Assembly (NCBI RefSeq): GCF_003732265.1
Contig: NZ_MOBK01000002.1
Span: 1 to 64,000 of the forward strand
Direction of reading: 5' to 3'
Origin: Pseudomonas brassicacearum
Lineage (GTDB): Bacteria; Pseudomonadota; Gammaproteobacteria; Pseudomonadales; Pseudomonadaceae
DNA: 64,000 nt
Positions 25,629 through 34,460 of this stretch are shown here, piece by piece. The notes below the pieces were generated by a model. That model was given only the letters and a program-made list of their open reading frames with translations, was not told the DNA's origin and did no database searches. Made by a program: the position numbers and the translations under genes. The number at the start of each line of letters is the position of its first letter. Position 1 is the first letter of the stretch.

Positions 25629-25856
25629 TCAGTGAGCCACTGCCGCCTGCTCTTCCATCTTGCGACGCAGACTCAGCGGACGCATGTCCGTCCAGGTTTC
25701 TTCAATGTAAGCCAGGCATTCCTTCTTCAAACCGCTCTTGCCCACGGTGCGCCAGCCCTCTGGCACGGCTTTGTAGTCAGGCCAGATCGAGTATTGCTCT
25801 TCGTGGTTGACCACGACCTGAAAGAGGATGTCCTCGCGGTCGAATACTGATGTCAT
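25629..25856 (-). CDS. MbtH-like protein of pyoverdine synthesis
   Basis: This 75-residue MbtH-family protein binds and activates adenylation domains of non-ribosomal peptide synthetases. The family core is complete: [23 protein letters not shown], then [21 protein letters not shown], with the three conserved tryptophans. P. aeruginosa has the same gene (PA2412) between fpv and pvdH. It lies 82 nt after pvdH on the same strand but has its own PvdS promoter (25918-25941). PvdL is the natural client in this window. Confidence 0.93.
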   Translation of the reverse strand: MTSVFDREDILFQVVVNHEEQYSIWPDYKAVPEGWRTVGKSGLKKECLAYIEETWTDMRPLSLRRKMEEQAAVAH

Positions 25857-25917
25857 GGGCGTTTCTCCATCGCTGTAGGGTGGGCTGCGCGGCGTGCGCA
25901 GCCGTTATGTAGAAAGA

Positions 25918-25941
25918 ACGTTCCGGCGGGCAAAAAATTTA
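25918..25941 (-). promoter_or_regulatory. PvdS-dependent promoter of the MbtH-like gene
   Basis: On the minus strand TAAAT (25937-25941) and CGT (25918-25920) are separated by 16 nt, the iron-starvation box read by PvdS. The TAA of TAAAT is also the stop codon of pvdH. Confidence 0.85.
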
Positions 25942-27351
25942 GAGACTGGCGGTGGCAGCGGCCATGGCCCGGCCGAAAATCCCGGCCACCTGATCGATTT
26001 CAGCCGCCGTGATCACCAGCGGCGGCAGAAAACGCACCACGCCGCCATGCCGGCCACCCAGCTCGAGAATCAACCCGCGCTTGAGGCATTCGCGCTGCAC
26101 CCGCGGCGCCAGCGCAGCAAATATCGGCGGATGGCCCTGAGCGTCCGGCGCTCCGGTCGGGTCGACCAATTCAACGCCGAGCATCAAGCCGCGACCGCGG
26201 ATGTCGCCCATCTGCGGGAAGCCACGCTGCAGGATGCGCAGGTGTTCGCTCAAGCGCTCGCCCATAGCCGCCGCGTGCTCGCACACCTTGTGTTCGACCA
26301 GATAACGCATCACCGCAGAACCGGCGGCCATGGCCATCTGATTGCCACGAAAGGTCCCGGCATGCGCGCCCGGCAGCCAGGTGTCGAGCCAGTCGCGGTA
26401 AACCACCACCGCCAGCGGCAAGCTGCCGCCAATGGCTTTGGACATCACCACCACGTCCGGAATGATCCCGGCGTGTTCAAAGGCAAACATCTTGCCGGTG
26501 CGAGCGAAACCACTCTGGATTTCATCGACGATCAGCGCCACGCCAGCCTTTTCGGTGATGCGACGCACGCCGCGCAGCCAGTCGAGATCCGCCGGGATCA
26601 CCCCGCCTTCGCCCTGTACCACTTCCACAATCACCGCGGCCGGCAACTGAACTCCGGCCTCGGGATCATTCAGCAGGTTTTCCAGGTAGCTCAGATTGAC
26701 CTGCACGCCCTGCGCCCCACCGAGGCCGAACGGGCAACGGTAATCGTAGGGATACGGCATGAACTGCACACCACTGCTGAGCAAAGCACCCAATGGCTTT
26801 TTCGGTCCCAGGCTGCCCATCAGGCTCAGAGCGCCCTGGCTCATGCCGTGATAACCGCCGTGGAACGACAACACGGTGCTGCGTCCGGTGGCGGTGCGCA
26901 CCAGTTTCAGCGCAGCTTCCACCGCGTCGGTGCCGGTCGGGCCGCAGAACTGGATCTTGGCCTCGGCAGCCAATGCTGGTGGCAACAGGCCGAACAGATC
27001 CTGGACAAACTGGTCCTTGACCGGTGTGGTCAGGTCGAGGGTGTGCAGCGGCAGTTCATCGCTCAGCACTTGCTGGATCGCTTCGATCACCACCGGATGG
27101 TTGTGCCCCAGCGCCAGCGTCCCGGCACCGGCCAGGCAGTCGATGAAATGGCGGCCCTCGACGTCCTCGACATAAATGCCCTTGGCGCGTTTCAGCGCCA
27201 GGGGAATACGCCGTGGGTAGCTGCGGGCATTGGATTCCTGCCGGTTTTGACGGGCCAGCAGCGGCGATTCATTGAACTGGTACAGCATTTCGGCAGGCGT
27301 CGGGACAATCCGGGCCGGCTGATCTTCGATAAGGCTGGTAGCGACTGACAT
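25939..27351 (-). CDS. pvdH: Diaminobutyrate--2-oxoglutarate aminotransferase PvdH
   Basis: This 470-residue class III PLP aminotransferase makes L-2,4-diaminobutyrate from aspartate beta-semialdehyde; that amino acid is the third residue built in by PvdL. PLP-binding features are CGPTGTDAVEAALKLVR, FHGGYHGMSQGALSLMG, VDEIQSGFARTG and the Schiff-base lysine in VVMSKAIGGSLPLAV. The start at 27351 has GAGGGG 7 nt upstream. A PvdS box lies directly in front (27387-27410). The MbtH-like gene follows on the same strand. Confidence 0.94.
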   Translation of the reverse strand: MSVATSLIEDQPARIVPTPAEMLYQFNESPLLARQNRQESNARSYPRRIPLALKRAKGIYVEDVEGRHFIDCLAGAGTLALGHNHPVVIEAIQQVLSDELPLHTLDLTTPVKDQFVQDLFGLLPPALAAEAKIQFCGPTGTDAVEAALKLVRTATGRSTVLSFHGGYHGMSQGALSLMGSLGPKKPLGALLSSGVQFMPYPYDYRCPFGLGGAQGVQVNLSYLENLLNDPEAGVQLPAAVIVEVVQGEGGVIPADLDWLRGVRRITEKAGVALIVDEIQSGFARTGKMFAFEHAGIIPDVVVMSKAIGGSLPLAVVVYRDWLDTWLPGAHAGTFRGNQMAMAAGSAVMRYLVEHKVCEHAAAMGERLSEHLRILQRGFPQMGDIRGRGLMLGVELVDPTGAPDAQGHPPIFAALAPRVQRECLKRGLILELGGRHGGVVRFLPPLVITAAEIDQVAGIFGRAMAAATASL

Positions 27352-27386
27352 TTCTCGACCCCTCAATAAGGTTTCCTGTTCTGGAA

Positions 27387-27410
27387 ACGCATCAGGGGCT
27401 CGAGGATTTA
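27387..27410 (-). promoter_or_regulatory. PvdS-dependent promoter of pvdH
   Basis: On the minus strand TAAAT (27406-27410) and CGT (27387-27389) stand 16 nt apart, a match to the iron-starvation box. The TAA of TAAAT doubles as the stop codon of the preceding acetyltransferase gene. The distance to the pvdH start is 35 nt. Confidence 0.85.
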
Positions 27411-27890
27411 GACCGCCGACAATGCTTTGTGCATGGGAACCGCCTGAAGCCCCGCCACTGCGAAGGTTTCAGCGCAGGCCTGGTAACCCAGATGCCGGTA
27501 AAAGGCCTCGCCGGTTCGGGTGCTGTTGAGTCGCGCCAAGTGCACACCGTGATCGATCAACCAGCCTTCAAGATCGCGCACCAGCGCCTGTCCGACACCG
27601 CGGCGGAACCACTCAGGCTGCACGTAGCAGAACGCGACCTTGCCGCTGATCGCGGCCATCGCGACGCCGACCGGTTTGTCGTGCAACAGGGCAATGTTGA
27701 GGTACAGCCGTTGGTCAGTCAGCCAGGGCTGGACGTGTTCGATGGTTTTGTTCTGGACCCAGGTGGCGACGGTGCGCGGGTCATTACGGTGATCCAGCGC
27801 ACACCCCACCCGAATGGAGCGCTCGACGATACGGCTGATAATGCCCGCGTCGGCGGAGGTTGCCTTGCAGATGTGAACCGATGCTTCCAT
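27408..27890 (-). CDS. GNAT-family N-acetyltransferase
   Basis: This 160-residue GNAT protein has the acetyl-CoA-binding motif VQPEWFRRGVGQALVRDLEGWL, matching the family RxxGxG/A element. The C-terminal AFYRHLGYQACAE is the second conserved part. The N-terminus starts with IRVGCALDHRNDPRTVATWV, common in a Pseudomonas subgroup. It lies just upstream of pvdH on the same strand, but its stop codon lies inside the pvdH promoter, so the pvd genes are started independently. The acceptor substrate is unknown, and no PvdS box precedes it. Confidence 0.82.
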   Translation of the reverse strand: MEASVHICKATSADAGIISRIVERSIRVGCALDHRNDPRTVATWVQNKTIEHVQPWLTDQRLYLNIALLHDKPVGVAMAAISGKVAFCYVQPEWFRRGVGQALVRDLEGWLIDHGVHLARLNSTRTGEAFYRHLGYQACAETFAVAGLQAVPMHKALSAV

Positions 27891-28005
27891 GGCGCTGTTA
27901 CCTCAATCCATTGAGAAAAAGCTGCCGGGGACGATAGCGCTGGCGACCGTCAAAAGGCCAATGAAGAGAAGTTACATTTGGTGTGCAACACCAATCCCAT
28001 GTGGG

Positions 28006-29328
28006 TTAGATAGTTTGCAAGGGCATGGTCAATTCCACTCGCAACCCATCCGGTCGACTGTCAAACCGCAACGTACAGCCACAACGCTGGACAATCGCCT
28101 GAACGATCGCCAGTCCCAACCCGCAACCGGTGCTCTGGCCGTTGCGCCAGAAGCGTTGGGTCAGGTGCTGCAGATCGTCTTCGGCAATCCCCGGCCCATG
28201 GTCGCGAACCAGAAAACGCGCACGATTGCCGGTGGTTTCCAGGCTCAATTCCACGGCACCATCGCCAGGGGTATGGCGCAAGGCGTTGTCCAGCAGGTTG
28301 CGCAATGCGGCAATCGACAACACGGCGGGCATTTGCACCGGCGCACTGGAGAACGTGTTCGGCATCTGCAGCTTGATGCGTTGCCGATCCCCGCTGGCGG
28401 CGTCCTGAATCGCCAGTTTCGCCACTTGTTCAGCGCTGCACTGCACACCGTCGTCGAAGGACAGGCTGCCCTCGACCCGCGCCAGCAACAGCAGTTGTTC
28501 AAGGGTCCGGTGCATGCGGTCGGCGCCCTCTTCGGCCCGGGCCAGGGATTGATCCCGCGCCGCGCCGTCGGTCATGCGCGCCACTTGCAGGTGGGTCTTG
28601 ATCGCGGTCAACGGGCTGCGCAGTTCGTGTGCCGCATCGCCAGTCAGACGTCGTTCACGCTCGATGGTCTTGCCGATGCGCTGGAACAGCTGGTTCTGGG
28701 TGTCCAGCAGCGGTTGCAGCTCGCTGGGCAGCGGCTGGATCTGCAACGGTTCGAGGGAATCGGCGCTGCGCCGCATCAGCGCGTCGCGCATCCGGTTGAG
28801 TGGTGCCAACCCTTGGCCGATGCCCAGCCACAGCAGGCACAGACAGCCGAGCAACGCCACACCCACCGGCACCGACGCGGCCAGCAGGATCGACATGTTC
28901 AGCGCCTCGCGCTCGATTTGCCGGTCGGCGGTGGTGATGCGCAGATCGCCGCGCGCCAGGGTGAAACTGCGCCACGGCGCGCCGTCGATCATTTGGTCGT
29001 GAAAGCCCATTTTCTCGGCTTCCAGGGTTTGTTGCGGATCGGTGTGGCTGCGGGCGAGGATTTCGCCGCGCAATGAACTGACCTGACAGGCCATTCCACC
29101 GGGGATATTCAATTGTTCAGCGCTGAAATGGGTGCCCTCGCCCTTGGTCGGCAACGCGGGCAACTGTTCCATCAGGCCGGCGACCATGCGCGCAGAAGCC
29201 ACCAGCCGCTGGTCGAGGGAAAACATCATTTGGTTACGCAGGTCGCTGAGCATCCAGGCCGCCGCCAGCGCCCAGATCAAGGCAAAAGCGGCGCCGAGGG
29301 TCAGGCTCAGGCGCAAACGCAGGCTCAT
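28006..29328 (-). CDS. Two-component sensor histidine kinase
   Basis: This 440-residue inner-membrane kinase of the QseC/PmrB type has two membrane helices (about residues 8-28 and 140-165) flanking a periplasmic sensor region with one cysteine (GGMACQV). HAMP-like and HisKA segments follow, with the phosphorylated histidine in DAAHELRSPLTAIKTH. The ATPase lobe has the N box NLLDNALRHTP, G1 DHGPGIAEDD and G2 GCGLGLAIV. The ATG at 29328 overlaps the regulator stop by one base; GTG at 29331 is also possible. In P. aeruginosa a similar pair (PA2479/PA2480) stands beside dsbD2 and dsbG, as here, which suggests envelope thiol-redox or metal stress as the signal. Confidence 0.88.
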   Translation of the reverse strand: MSLRLRLSLTLGAAFALIWALAAAWMLSDLRNQMMFSLDQRLVASARMVAGLMEQLPALPTKGEGTHFSAEQLNIPGGMACQVSSLRGEILARSHTDPQQTLEAEKMGFHDQMIDGAPWRSFTLARGDLRITTADRQIEREALNMSILLAASVPVGVALLGCLCLLWLGIGQGLAPLNRMRDALMRRSADSLEPLQIQPLPSELQPLLDTQNQLFQRIGKTIERERRLTGDAAHELRSPLTAIKTHLQVARMTDGAARDQSLARAEEGADRMHRTLEQLLLLARVEGSLSFDDGVQCSAEQVAKLAIQDAASGDRQRIKLQMPNTFSSAPVQMPAVLSIAALRNLLDNALRHTPGDGAVELSLETTGNRARFLVRDHGPGIAEDDLQHLTQRFWRNGQSTGCGLGLAIVQAIVQRCGCTLRFDSRPDGLRVELTMPLQTI

Positions 29329-30011
29329 CACTTTTTAATTTCCTCTCCACCATCGGCCGGTCCCAGGCGATAGCCCAGGCCGCGCACGGTTTCGACGATG
29401 CCGTTACCGAGTTTACGCCGCAGGTGATGGATGTGGACGTTGAGGGCGTTGCTTTCCAGTTCGTCGTTGAAACCGTAGACGCTGTCCTTGAGTTGCTCGG
29501 TGGAGAGCACGCGCCCGCGGTTATGCAGCAAGGCCTGCAACAACGCCTGCTCGCGACGCGACAGGTCCACCGGTTGACCGCCAAGCAGGGTTTCGCGGCT
29601 GCTAGGGTCATAGGTCAGCGCACCATGCTCGATCAGGTTGACACTGCGCCCCGCCACCCGGCGCAGTAACGTGTGCAACCGCGCGGCAAGTTCACGCAGA
29701 TCGAATGGTTTGAGCAGGTAATCATCGGCGCCGGCTTGCAAGCCATCGACCCGATCCGTCACAGAATCGCGCGCCGTGAGAATCAACACCGGAATTTCCA
29801 GGCCGTTGTGGCGCAGTTGCTGCAACAGCTTCAGGCCGTCTTCGTCGGGAAGGCCGAGGTCGAGCACCATGACATCGAATTCAGCGACCTTGAGCATCGC
29901 GCGCGCAGACGAAGCAGTAGCGACGTGCTCGACCGTCAGGCCCTGTGCGGTGAGGCCGGCGACAATGCCGCTGGCGATCAGCTCATCGTCTTCACAAACC
30001 AGTACGTGCAT
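29328..30011 (-). CDS. OmpR/PhoB-family response regulator
   Basis: This 227-residue regulator has an N-terminal receiver (acidic pair EDDE, phospho-acceptor Asp in VMVLDLGLPDEDG, switch Thr in LILTARDS, Lys in LLKPFDL). The C-terminal winged helix ends in LNVHIHHLRRKLGNGIVETVRGLGYRLG. The start at 30011 has GGAG in front. It is translated together with the kinase gene, the two overlapping at the stop/start. The targets are not visible; the neighbouring thiol-redox operon is a candidate. Confidence 0.9.
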   Translation of the reverse strand: MHVLVCEDDELIASGIVAGLTAQGLTVEHVATASSARAMLKVAEFDVMVLDLGLPDEDGLKLLQQLRHNGLEIPVLILTARDSVTDRVDGLQAGADDYLLKPFDLRELAARLHTLLRRVAGRSVNLIEHGALTYDPSSRETLLGGQPVDLSRREQALLQALLHNRGRVLSTEQLKDSVYGFNDELESNALNVHIHHLRRKLGNGIVETVRGLGYRLGPADGGEEIKK

Positions 30012-30303
30012 GGGCGCTCCATGAGTAAAAACGCGATTCAAGCAGTTGAGGATTAAGGCGCAATTATGGCAACCGCGGCGCCTGACGAACAGTACAGCTT
30101 TCTGTCATCTTGATTAAACGAGCCAGCCCGAACAGCTTAGTTGCATCGCGAAACAAATAACTTTAAAAAAACTTATTATAAATATACTTACGACGATAAT
30201 CTTCCCCTGCAAAGAAACAAGCAAGCCAACAACTAACCAATTAAATCCATGAAGACTCTATCCGATAGCAAAGAGTCCTCACTCAGCTGAAAGGAATCAG
30301 CCC

Positions 30304-30996
30304 ATGCCAAATTTTAACAACTTCGTCGCCACCGACTGGCGCGCCGGCAGAGACCGCATTTACTTTTTCTTTAAAGACACGAACACCTTCACCAATTTTG
30401 ATCTGGGGGATCATCGAGTTTCCGACGACTACCCTAAAGAAATCACGCAATACTCATGGCCCGGTTTTCACCAATACGCCAAGCACCTGCGATTCGGCTT
30501 CACCACCACAGACTTGGACAACCGTGACGGCTCTGACGACTTTACCTGGTTGTTTTATTACCACGGCGAGACCCCGATGGTCTGTAAATACGACCAGGAT
30601 CAGGATAAGACAGTCGCCCACTATCGCGTTGAAAATTCGATATGGGCACCCATATTTCCTTACTTCGACCGCATTGTAGCGGGAACCTGGTGGCAATTAG
30701 GCGGCAAACAGTTCCTGTTTCGCTTCCTTCTCAACGACGGATACTATCTCTCTTTTGACTATCTAAAAAACCGATTGATCCACGAAGAAATTACCGCTAC
30801 CTCTATGCCGGGATTAGAGCCTTTTAAACACCGCATCATTACAGCTGCACAAAACGATAGAACGTTTGCCGACAGTTTCTATTATATTTTTCTGAACAGA
30901 GGACAGTTTCTCGTCTACAACATCCAGCAAAACCGTCTGCATTCCGGCCCGCACGGAATGAATGACGAAGCGTGGCCAGGTCTGTTCCGAGACTGA
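30304..30996 (+). CDS. Hemopexin-like repeat protein, unknown function
   Basis: This is a 230-residue protein with four repeats of about 45-50 residues that resemble hemopexin blades. The first is clearest: IYFFFKDTNTFTNFDLGDHRVSDDYPKEITQYSWPGF fits the YFFKG...YPKxI...WPG pattern (residues about 19-55). Others start near residues 79, 134 and 188, and the last ends in EAWPGLFRD. Four blades are what one hemopexin propeller needs. There is no signal peptide or membrane segment. Photopexins of Photorhabdus are the closest bacterial parallel I know. The gene is AT-rich (three 60-nt lines that I counted gave 38, 47 and 40% GC), and the 292 nt before it even more so, suggesting later acquisition. 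AAAGGAA precedes the ATG. The ligand is unknown. Confidence 0.7.
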   Translation: MPNFNNFVATDWRAGRDRIYFFFKDTNTFTNFDLGDHRVSDDYPKEITQYSWPGFHQYAKHLRFGFTTTDLDNRDGSDDFTWLFYYHGETPMVCKYDQDQDKTVAHYRVENSIWAPIFPYFDRIVAGTWWQLGGKQFLFRFLLNDGYYLSFDYLKNRLIHEEITATSMPGLEPFKHRIITAAQNDRTFADSFYYIFLNRGQFLVYNIQQNRLHSGPHGMNDEAWPGLFRD

Positions 30997-31004
30997 GTCC
31001 CCGT

Positions 31005-31037
31005 GGCGGCGCGGTTAATCATCGGTTAATCGCCGCC
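31005..31037 (+). other. Long-loop inverted repeat between the hemopexin-like gene and dsbD
   Basis: GGCGGCG (31005-31011) can pair with CGCCGCC (31031-31037) across 19 nt that contain a tandem CGGTTAATC repeat. There is no T-tract. It may be a weak terminator or leader structure. Confidence 0.25.
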
Positions 31038-31077
31038 TCCCATTGTGCATCTCACTTGCACAGGGAAAGGCTTACCC

Positions 31078-32811
31078 ATGCGTCGTCTGTTTGTATTTTT
31101 TGTCCTCTTGATCTCGGGTCTGGCCCAGGCAGGGACCAATCCGTTCGATACCAAACCTGAATTCCTGCCGGTGGAAAAGGCGTTCGTCTTCACCTCCGAA
31201 CGCCTTGAATCCGGTGAAACCCAGCTCTATTGGCAGATCACCGACGGTTATTACCTTTATCAAAAACGCCTGAAATTCGATGGTTTGTCTGCTGACCAGC
31301 ATCCTGTCTTGCCGGAAGGCGAAGCGCACAGTGATGAGTTCTTTGGCGAGCAACAGGTTTACCGTCAGGGTCTGGAACTGAAGATCCCGGCGGGCGCTAC
31401 CGGTCAAATCAAGGTGGGGTTCCAGGGCTGCGCCGATGCCGGTTTGTGTTATCCGCCGCAGACCCAGGTCGTGGATCTGGGCGGTATTGTGCCGAATGCC
31501 GCAAACGAAGCACCGGATCAAGCCTTGGCCAGCGATCTGCAACAACGGGCGTTGGGCTGGAGCTTGCTGGTGTTTTTTGGCTTGGGCCTTTTGCTGGCGT
31601 TCACGCCTTGCTCGTTGCCGATGTTGCCGATTCTGGCCGGTTTGATTGTGGGCAGCGGCGCCACCTCCAAACGCGGGTTTACCCTGGCGGGCAGCTACGT
31701 GGTGAGCATGGCGCTGGTGTATGCGGCGATGGGTGTCTTGGCCGCGTTTCTCGGCGCGAACCTGCAAGCGCTGTTGCAAAACCCGTGGCTGCTGGGCACT
31801 TTTGCGGCGGTGTTTGTACTGCTCGCGTTGCCGATGTTCGGGTTCTTCGAGCTGCAACTGCCGGTGGCGGTTCGCGACCGTCTGGAAAACGTATCGCGCA
31901 ATCAGCGCGGTGGCAGTCTCGTCGGCGCCGGTGCACTGGGCGCCTTGTCCGGTTTGCTGGTGGGGCCGTGCATGACCGCGCCGTTGGCCGGCGCTCTGCT
32001 CTACATCGCGCAAAGCGGTAATGCGCTGCATGGCGGCTTGATTCTGTTCGCCATGGGCATTGGCATTGGTGTGCCGCTGTTATTGCTGGTGACCATCGGT
32101 AATCGTTTCCTGCCCAAACCCGGCGCCTGGATGAACCTGCTCAAAGGCATCTTCGGTTTTCTGTTCCTCGCCACCGCGTTGCTGATGTTGCGTCCGGTGC
32201 TGGATGAATCGCTGTGGATCGGTTTATGTGGGGCGCTGTTGTTGATTGCGGCTTACAGTGCATGGCGCCAATCCAGTGGTTTTGGTCGAACGGCGCACGT
32301 GTTCGGTGCCGGTTCATTGCTCCTTGGATTGTGGGGCAGCCTGTTGATGATCGGCGCCGCCGGTGGCAGTGACGATTTGTTTCAGCCGCTGCAGGTCTAT
32401 CGCGGTTCAACCACGGCCAGTGCCGGTGCGCCGGTCGGCCACGAGGCCTTCACCACGATCAAAGACCCGCAAGCGCTGCAACGGGAACTGGACGCGGCGC
32501 AGGCGCAGGGCCAATGGGTACTGCTGGATTACTACGCCGACTGGTGCACCTCCTGCAAAGTCATGGAAAAACAGGTCTTCGGCAAAGCCAGGGTGATGGA
32601 CGCGTTGAGCGATGTGCGCTTGCTCCGGCTGGACGTCACCGCCGACAATGCCGCCAGCCGCGAACTGCTCGGCCGTTATAAAGTGCCGGGGCCACCGAGT
32701 TTCCTGTGGATCGGCGCCGACGGCGAAGAGCGTCGCAGCCAGCGCATCACCGGCGAGGTCGATGCCGACACCTTCCTGCAACGCTGGACCACTACCCGAG
32801 ACGCCCGTTAA
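31078..32811 (+). CDS. dsbD: Thiol:disulfide interchange protein DsbD (second copy type)
   Basis: This 577-residue inner-membrane electron transporter carries reducing power from cytosolic thioredoxin to periplasmic proteins. A signal peptide ends AQA-GT. The periplasmic alpha domain has its cysteine pair in GCADAGLCYPP. The eight-helix membrane domain has the redox cysteines in AFTPCSLPMLPIL and LVGPCMTAPLAG. The C-terminal gamma thioredoxin domain has WCTSC in DYYADWCTSCKVMEK. It is followed without gap by a TlpA-like gene and dsbG. In P. aeruginosa the same group is annotated dsbD2, beside a two-component system. The start at 31078 was chosen to give the signal peptide. Confidence 0.92.
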   Translation: MRRLFVFFVLLISGLAQAGTNPFDTKPEFLPVEKAFVFTSERLESGETQLYWQITDGYYLYQKRLKFDGLSADQHPVLPEGEAHSDEFFGEQQVYRQGLELKIPAGATGQIKVGFQGCADAGLCYPPQTQVVDLGGIVPNAANEAPDQALASDLQQRALGWSLLVFFGLGLLLAFTPCSLPMLPILAGLIVGSGATSKRGFTLAGSYVVSMALVYAAMGVLAAFLGANLQALLQNPWLLGTFAAVFVLLALPMFGFFELQLPVAVRDRLENVSRNQRGGSLVGAGALGALSGLLVGPCMTAPLAGALLYIAQSGNALHGGLILFAMGIGIGVPLLLLVTIGNRFLPKPGAWMNLLKGIFGFLFLATALLMLRPVLDESLWIGLCGALLLIAAYSAWRQSSGFGRTAHVFGAGSLLLGLWGSLLMIGAAGGSDDLFQPLQVYRGSTTASAGAPVGHEAFTTIKDPQALQRELDAAQAQGQWVLLDYYADWCTSCKVMEKQVFGKARVMDALSDVRLLRLDVTADNAASRELLGRYKVPGPPSFLWIGADGEERRSQRITGEVDADTFLQRWTTTRDAR

Positions 32812-33677
32812 TGCTGACCTTTACCCTCGGCACCTTTGCCATCGCGCTTAACCATCTGCTGCTGATCAGTGCCTTGGCACTGGCGACGTTTGTCGGCTGG
32901 CGGGTGGCCAAACGAGGTGGCGAGAACCCCGAGTCGGTGCTGTTCAGCTTGTTCCTGGTGGGCATGCTGGCGGCGCGGGTCAGTTTCGTGGCGGTTTACT
33001 GGATGCACTATCGCAACGATCCGTGGCAAATCATCGACCTGCGCGACGGTGGTTTTCTGGCCTGGCCGGGGGTGGTTGTGCTGCTGCTCGCCACGCTGTA
33101 TCGCGGTTGGCGTCGGCCGGGATTGCGCCGTCCTCTGGGATTCGGCGTGGGCAGCGGCCTGGCGTTCTGGCTGCTGGCGACAGTCTCCCTGAGCATTTAC
33201 GAGCAAGGCACGCGCCTGCCGGAAATCAGCTTGCGCAATGCCGCCGGTGAAACCGTGCAACTGGCCGATTACAAGGGGGGGCCGCTGGTGATCAACCTCT
33301 GGGCCACCTGGTGTCCGCCATGCCGTCGGGAAATGCCGGTACTGGAAAACGCCCAGCAACACCGCCCGGACCTGACGTTCCTGTTCGTCAATCAAGCCGA
33401 AAGCATGCAAAGCGTCGCCACCTTTCTCGAAACCCAGGGCCTGAGCCTGACCAACGTGTTGTTCGACGGCGGCGGTCGTCTGGGTCAGGCCGTGGGTTCC
33501 ATGGCTTTGCCGACTACGCTGTTCTATAGCAATGACGGTCGCCTGTTGGGCAGCCACTTGGGCGAACTCTCGGAAGCCAGCCTGGCCCGCGCCCTGGAAA
33601 ACTTCGACAGTCCTTCTTCTGCCGCACCGTCCACTTCTCCAAGGAAACTGCCATGCCCCGCCTCCGCCATCTGCTGA
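32811..33677 (+). CDS. TlpA-like thioredoxin with N-terminal membrane domain
   Basis: This is a 288-residue membrane-bound thiol reductase. The first 130 residues hold about four hydrophobic helices with a layout like prolipoprotein diacylglyceryl transferase (NHLLLISALALATFVGW, VLFSLFLVGMLAARVSF). The rest is a periplasmic TlpA/ResA thioredoxin domain with WATWCPPCRREMP and the cis-Pro in SMALPTTLFY. The start codon overlaps the dsbD stop by one base (TAATG), and its end runs 25 nt into dsbG. DsbD can keep it reduced, so it probably passes electrons on to DsbG or to another client. Confidence 0.85.
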   Translation: MLTFTLGTFAIALNHLLLISALALATFVGWRVAKRGGENPESVLFSLFLVGMLAARVSFVAVYWMHYRNDPWQIIDLRDGGFLAWPGVVVLLLATLYRGWRRPGLRRPLGFGVGSGLAFWLLATVSLSIYEQGTRLPEISLRNAAGETVQLADYKGGPLVINLWATWCPPCRREMPVLENAQQHRPDLTFLFVNQAESMQSVATFLETQGLSLTNVLFDGGGRLGQAVGSMALPTTLFYSNDGRLLGSHLGELSEASLARALENFDSPSSAAPSTSPRKLPCPASAIC

Positions 33678-34423
33678 CGCTGACCCTCGGCGCCGCCCTG
33701 CTGCACCTGCCGTCGGTGCAGGCCGCCGAAGAACTGCCTGAGGCGATCAAGAAGATCGAAGCCAAGGGTGCGAAAATCGTCGGCCAGTTCGATGCCCCCG
33801 ACGGCTTGCGCGGTTACGCAGCGCAATACCAGAACCGTGGCATGGCGTTGTACCTGACCCCGGATGGCAAGCACGTGTTGCTCGGCAACCTCTACGATGC
33901 CGAGGGCAATGACCTGACCACGGCGCCGTTGCAGAAACTGGTCTACGCGCCAATGTCCAAGGAAGTCTGGGGCAAGATGGAAGCCAGCAACTGGATCGGT
34001 GACGGCAAAAAGGATGCCCCGCGTGTCGTGTACCTGTTCAGCGATCCGAACTGCCCTTACTGCAATGTGTTCTGGGAGCAGGCGCGGCCGTGGGTGAAGG
34101 CTGGCAAGGTGCAATTGCGCCACATCATGGTCGGGATCATTCGCGAAGACAGCCCGGGCAAATCGGCGGCATTGCTGGCGGCCAAGGACCCGAGCAAAGC
34201 GCTGGAAGAACATGAAAAGGCTGGCAAGGAGAGTTCGCTCAAGGCGCTGAAGGAAGTGCCACCGGCGATTCAGCTGAAACTCGCGGCGAACATGCAATTG
34301 ATGGAAGACCTGGAGTTGCAGGCGACTCCGGCGATTTTCTATATGGATGACAAGGGTGAGCTGCAACAGCAGCAAGGTGCGCCTTCGCCGGACAAGTTGG
34401 CGAAGATTCTGGGACCTAAGTAG
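33653..34423 (+). CDS. dsbG: Thiol:disulfide interchange protein DsbG
   Basis: This 256-residue periplasmic protein has a signal peptide ending VQA-AE, an N-terminal dimerisation domain and a C-terminal thioredoxin domain with CPYC in SDPNCPYCNVFWEQA. The cis-Pro is in LQATPAIFYMDD. DsbG isomerises disulfides and rescues single cysteines from sulfenic acid formation, and is kept reduced by DsbD. The start lies within the end of the TlpA-like gene (25-nt overlap). A REP pair follows. Confidence 0.9.
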   Translation: MPRLRHLLTLTLGAALLHLPSVQAAEELPEAIKKIEAKGAKIVGQFDAPDGLRGYAAQYQNRGMALYLTPDGKHVLLGNLYDAEGNDLTTAPLQKLVYAPMSKEVWGKMEASNWIGDGKKDAPRVVYLFSDPNCPYCNVFWEQARPWVKAGKVQLRHIMVGIIREDSPGKSAALLAAKDPSKALEEHEKAGKESSLKALKEVPPAIQLKLAANMQLMEDLELQATPAIFYMDDKGELQQQQGAPSPDKLAKILGPK

Positions 34424-34460
34424 TTATTCCCGAAGGAGCTCTGGTGAACTCACCGACGCC

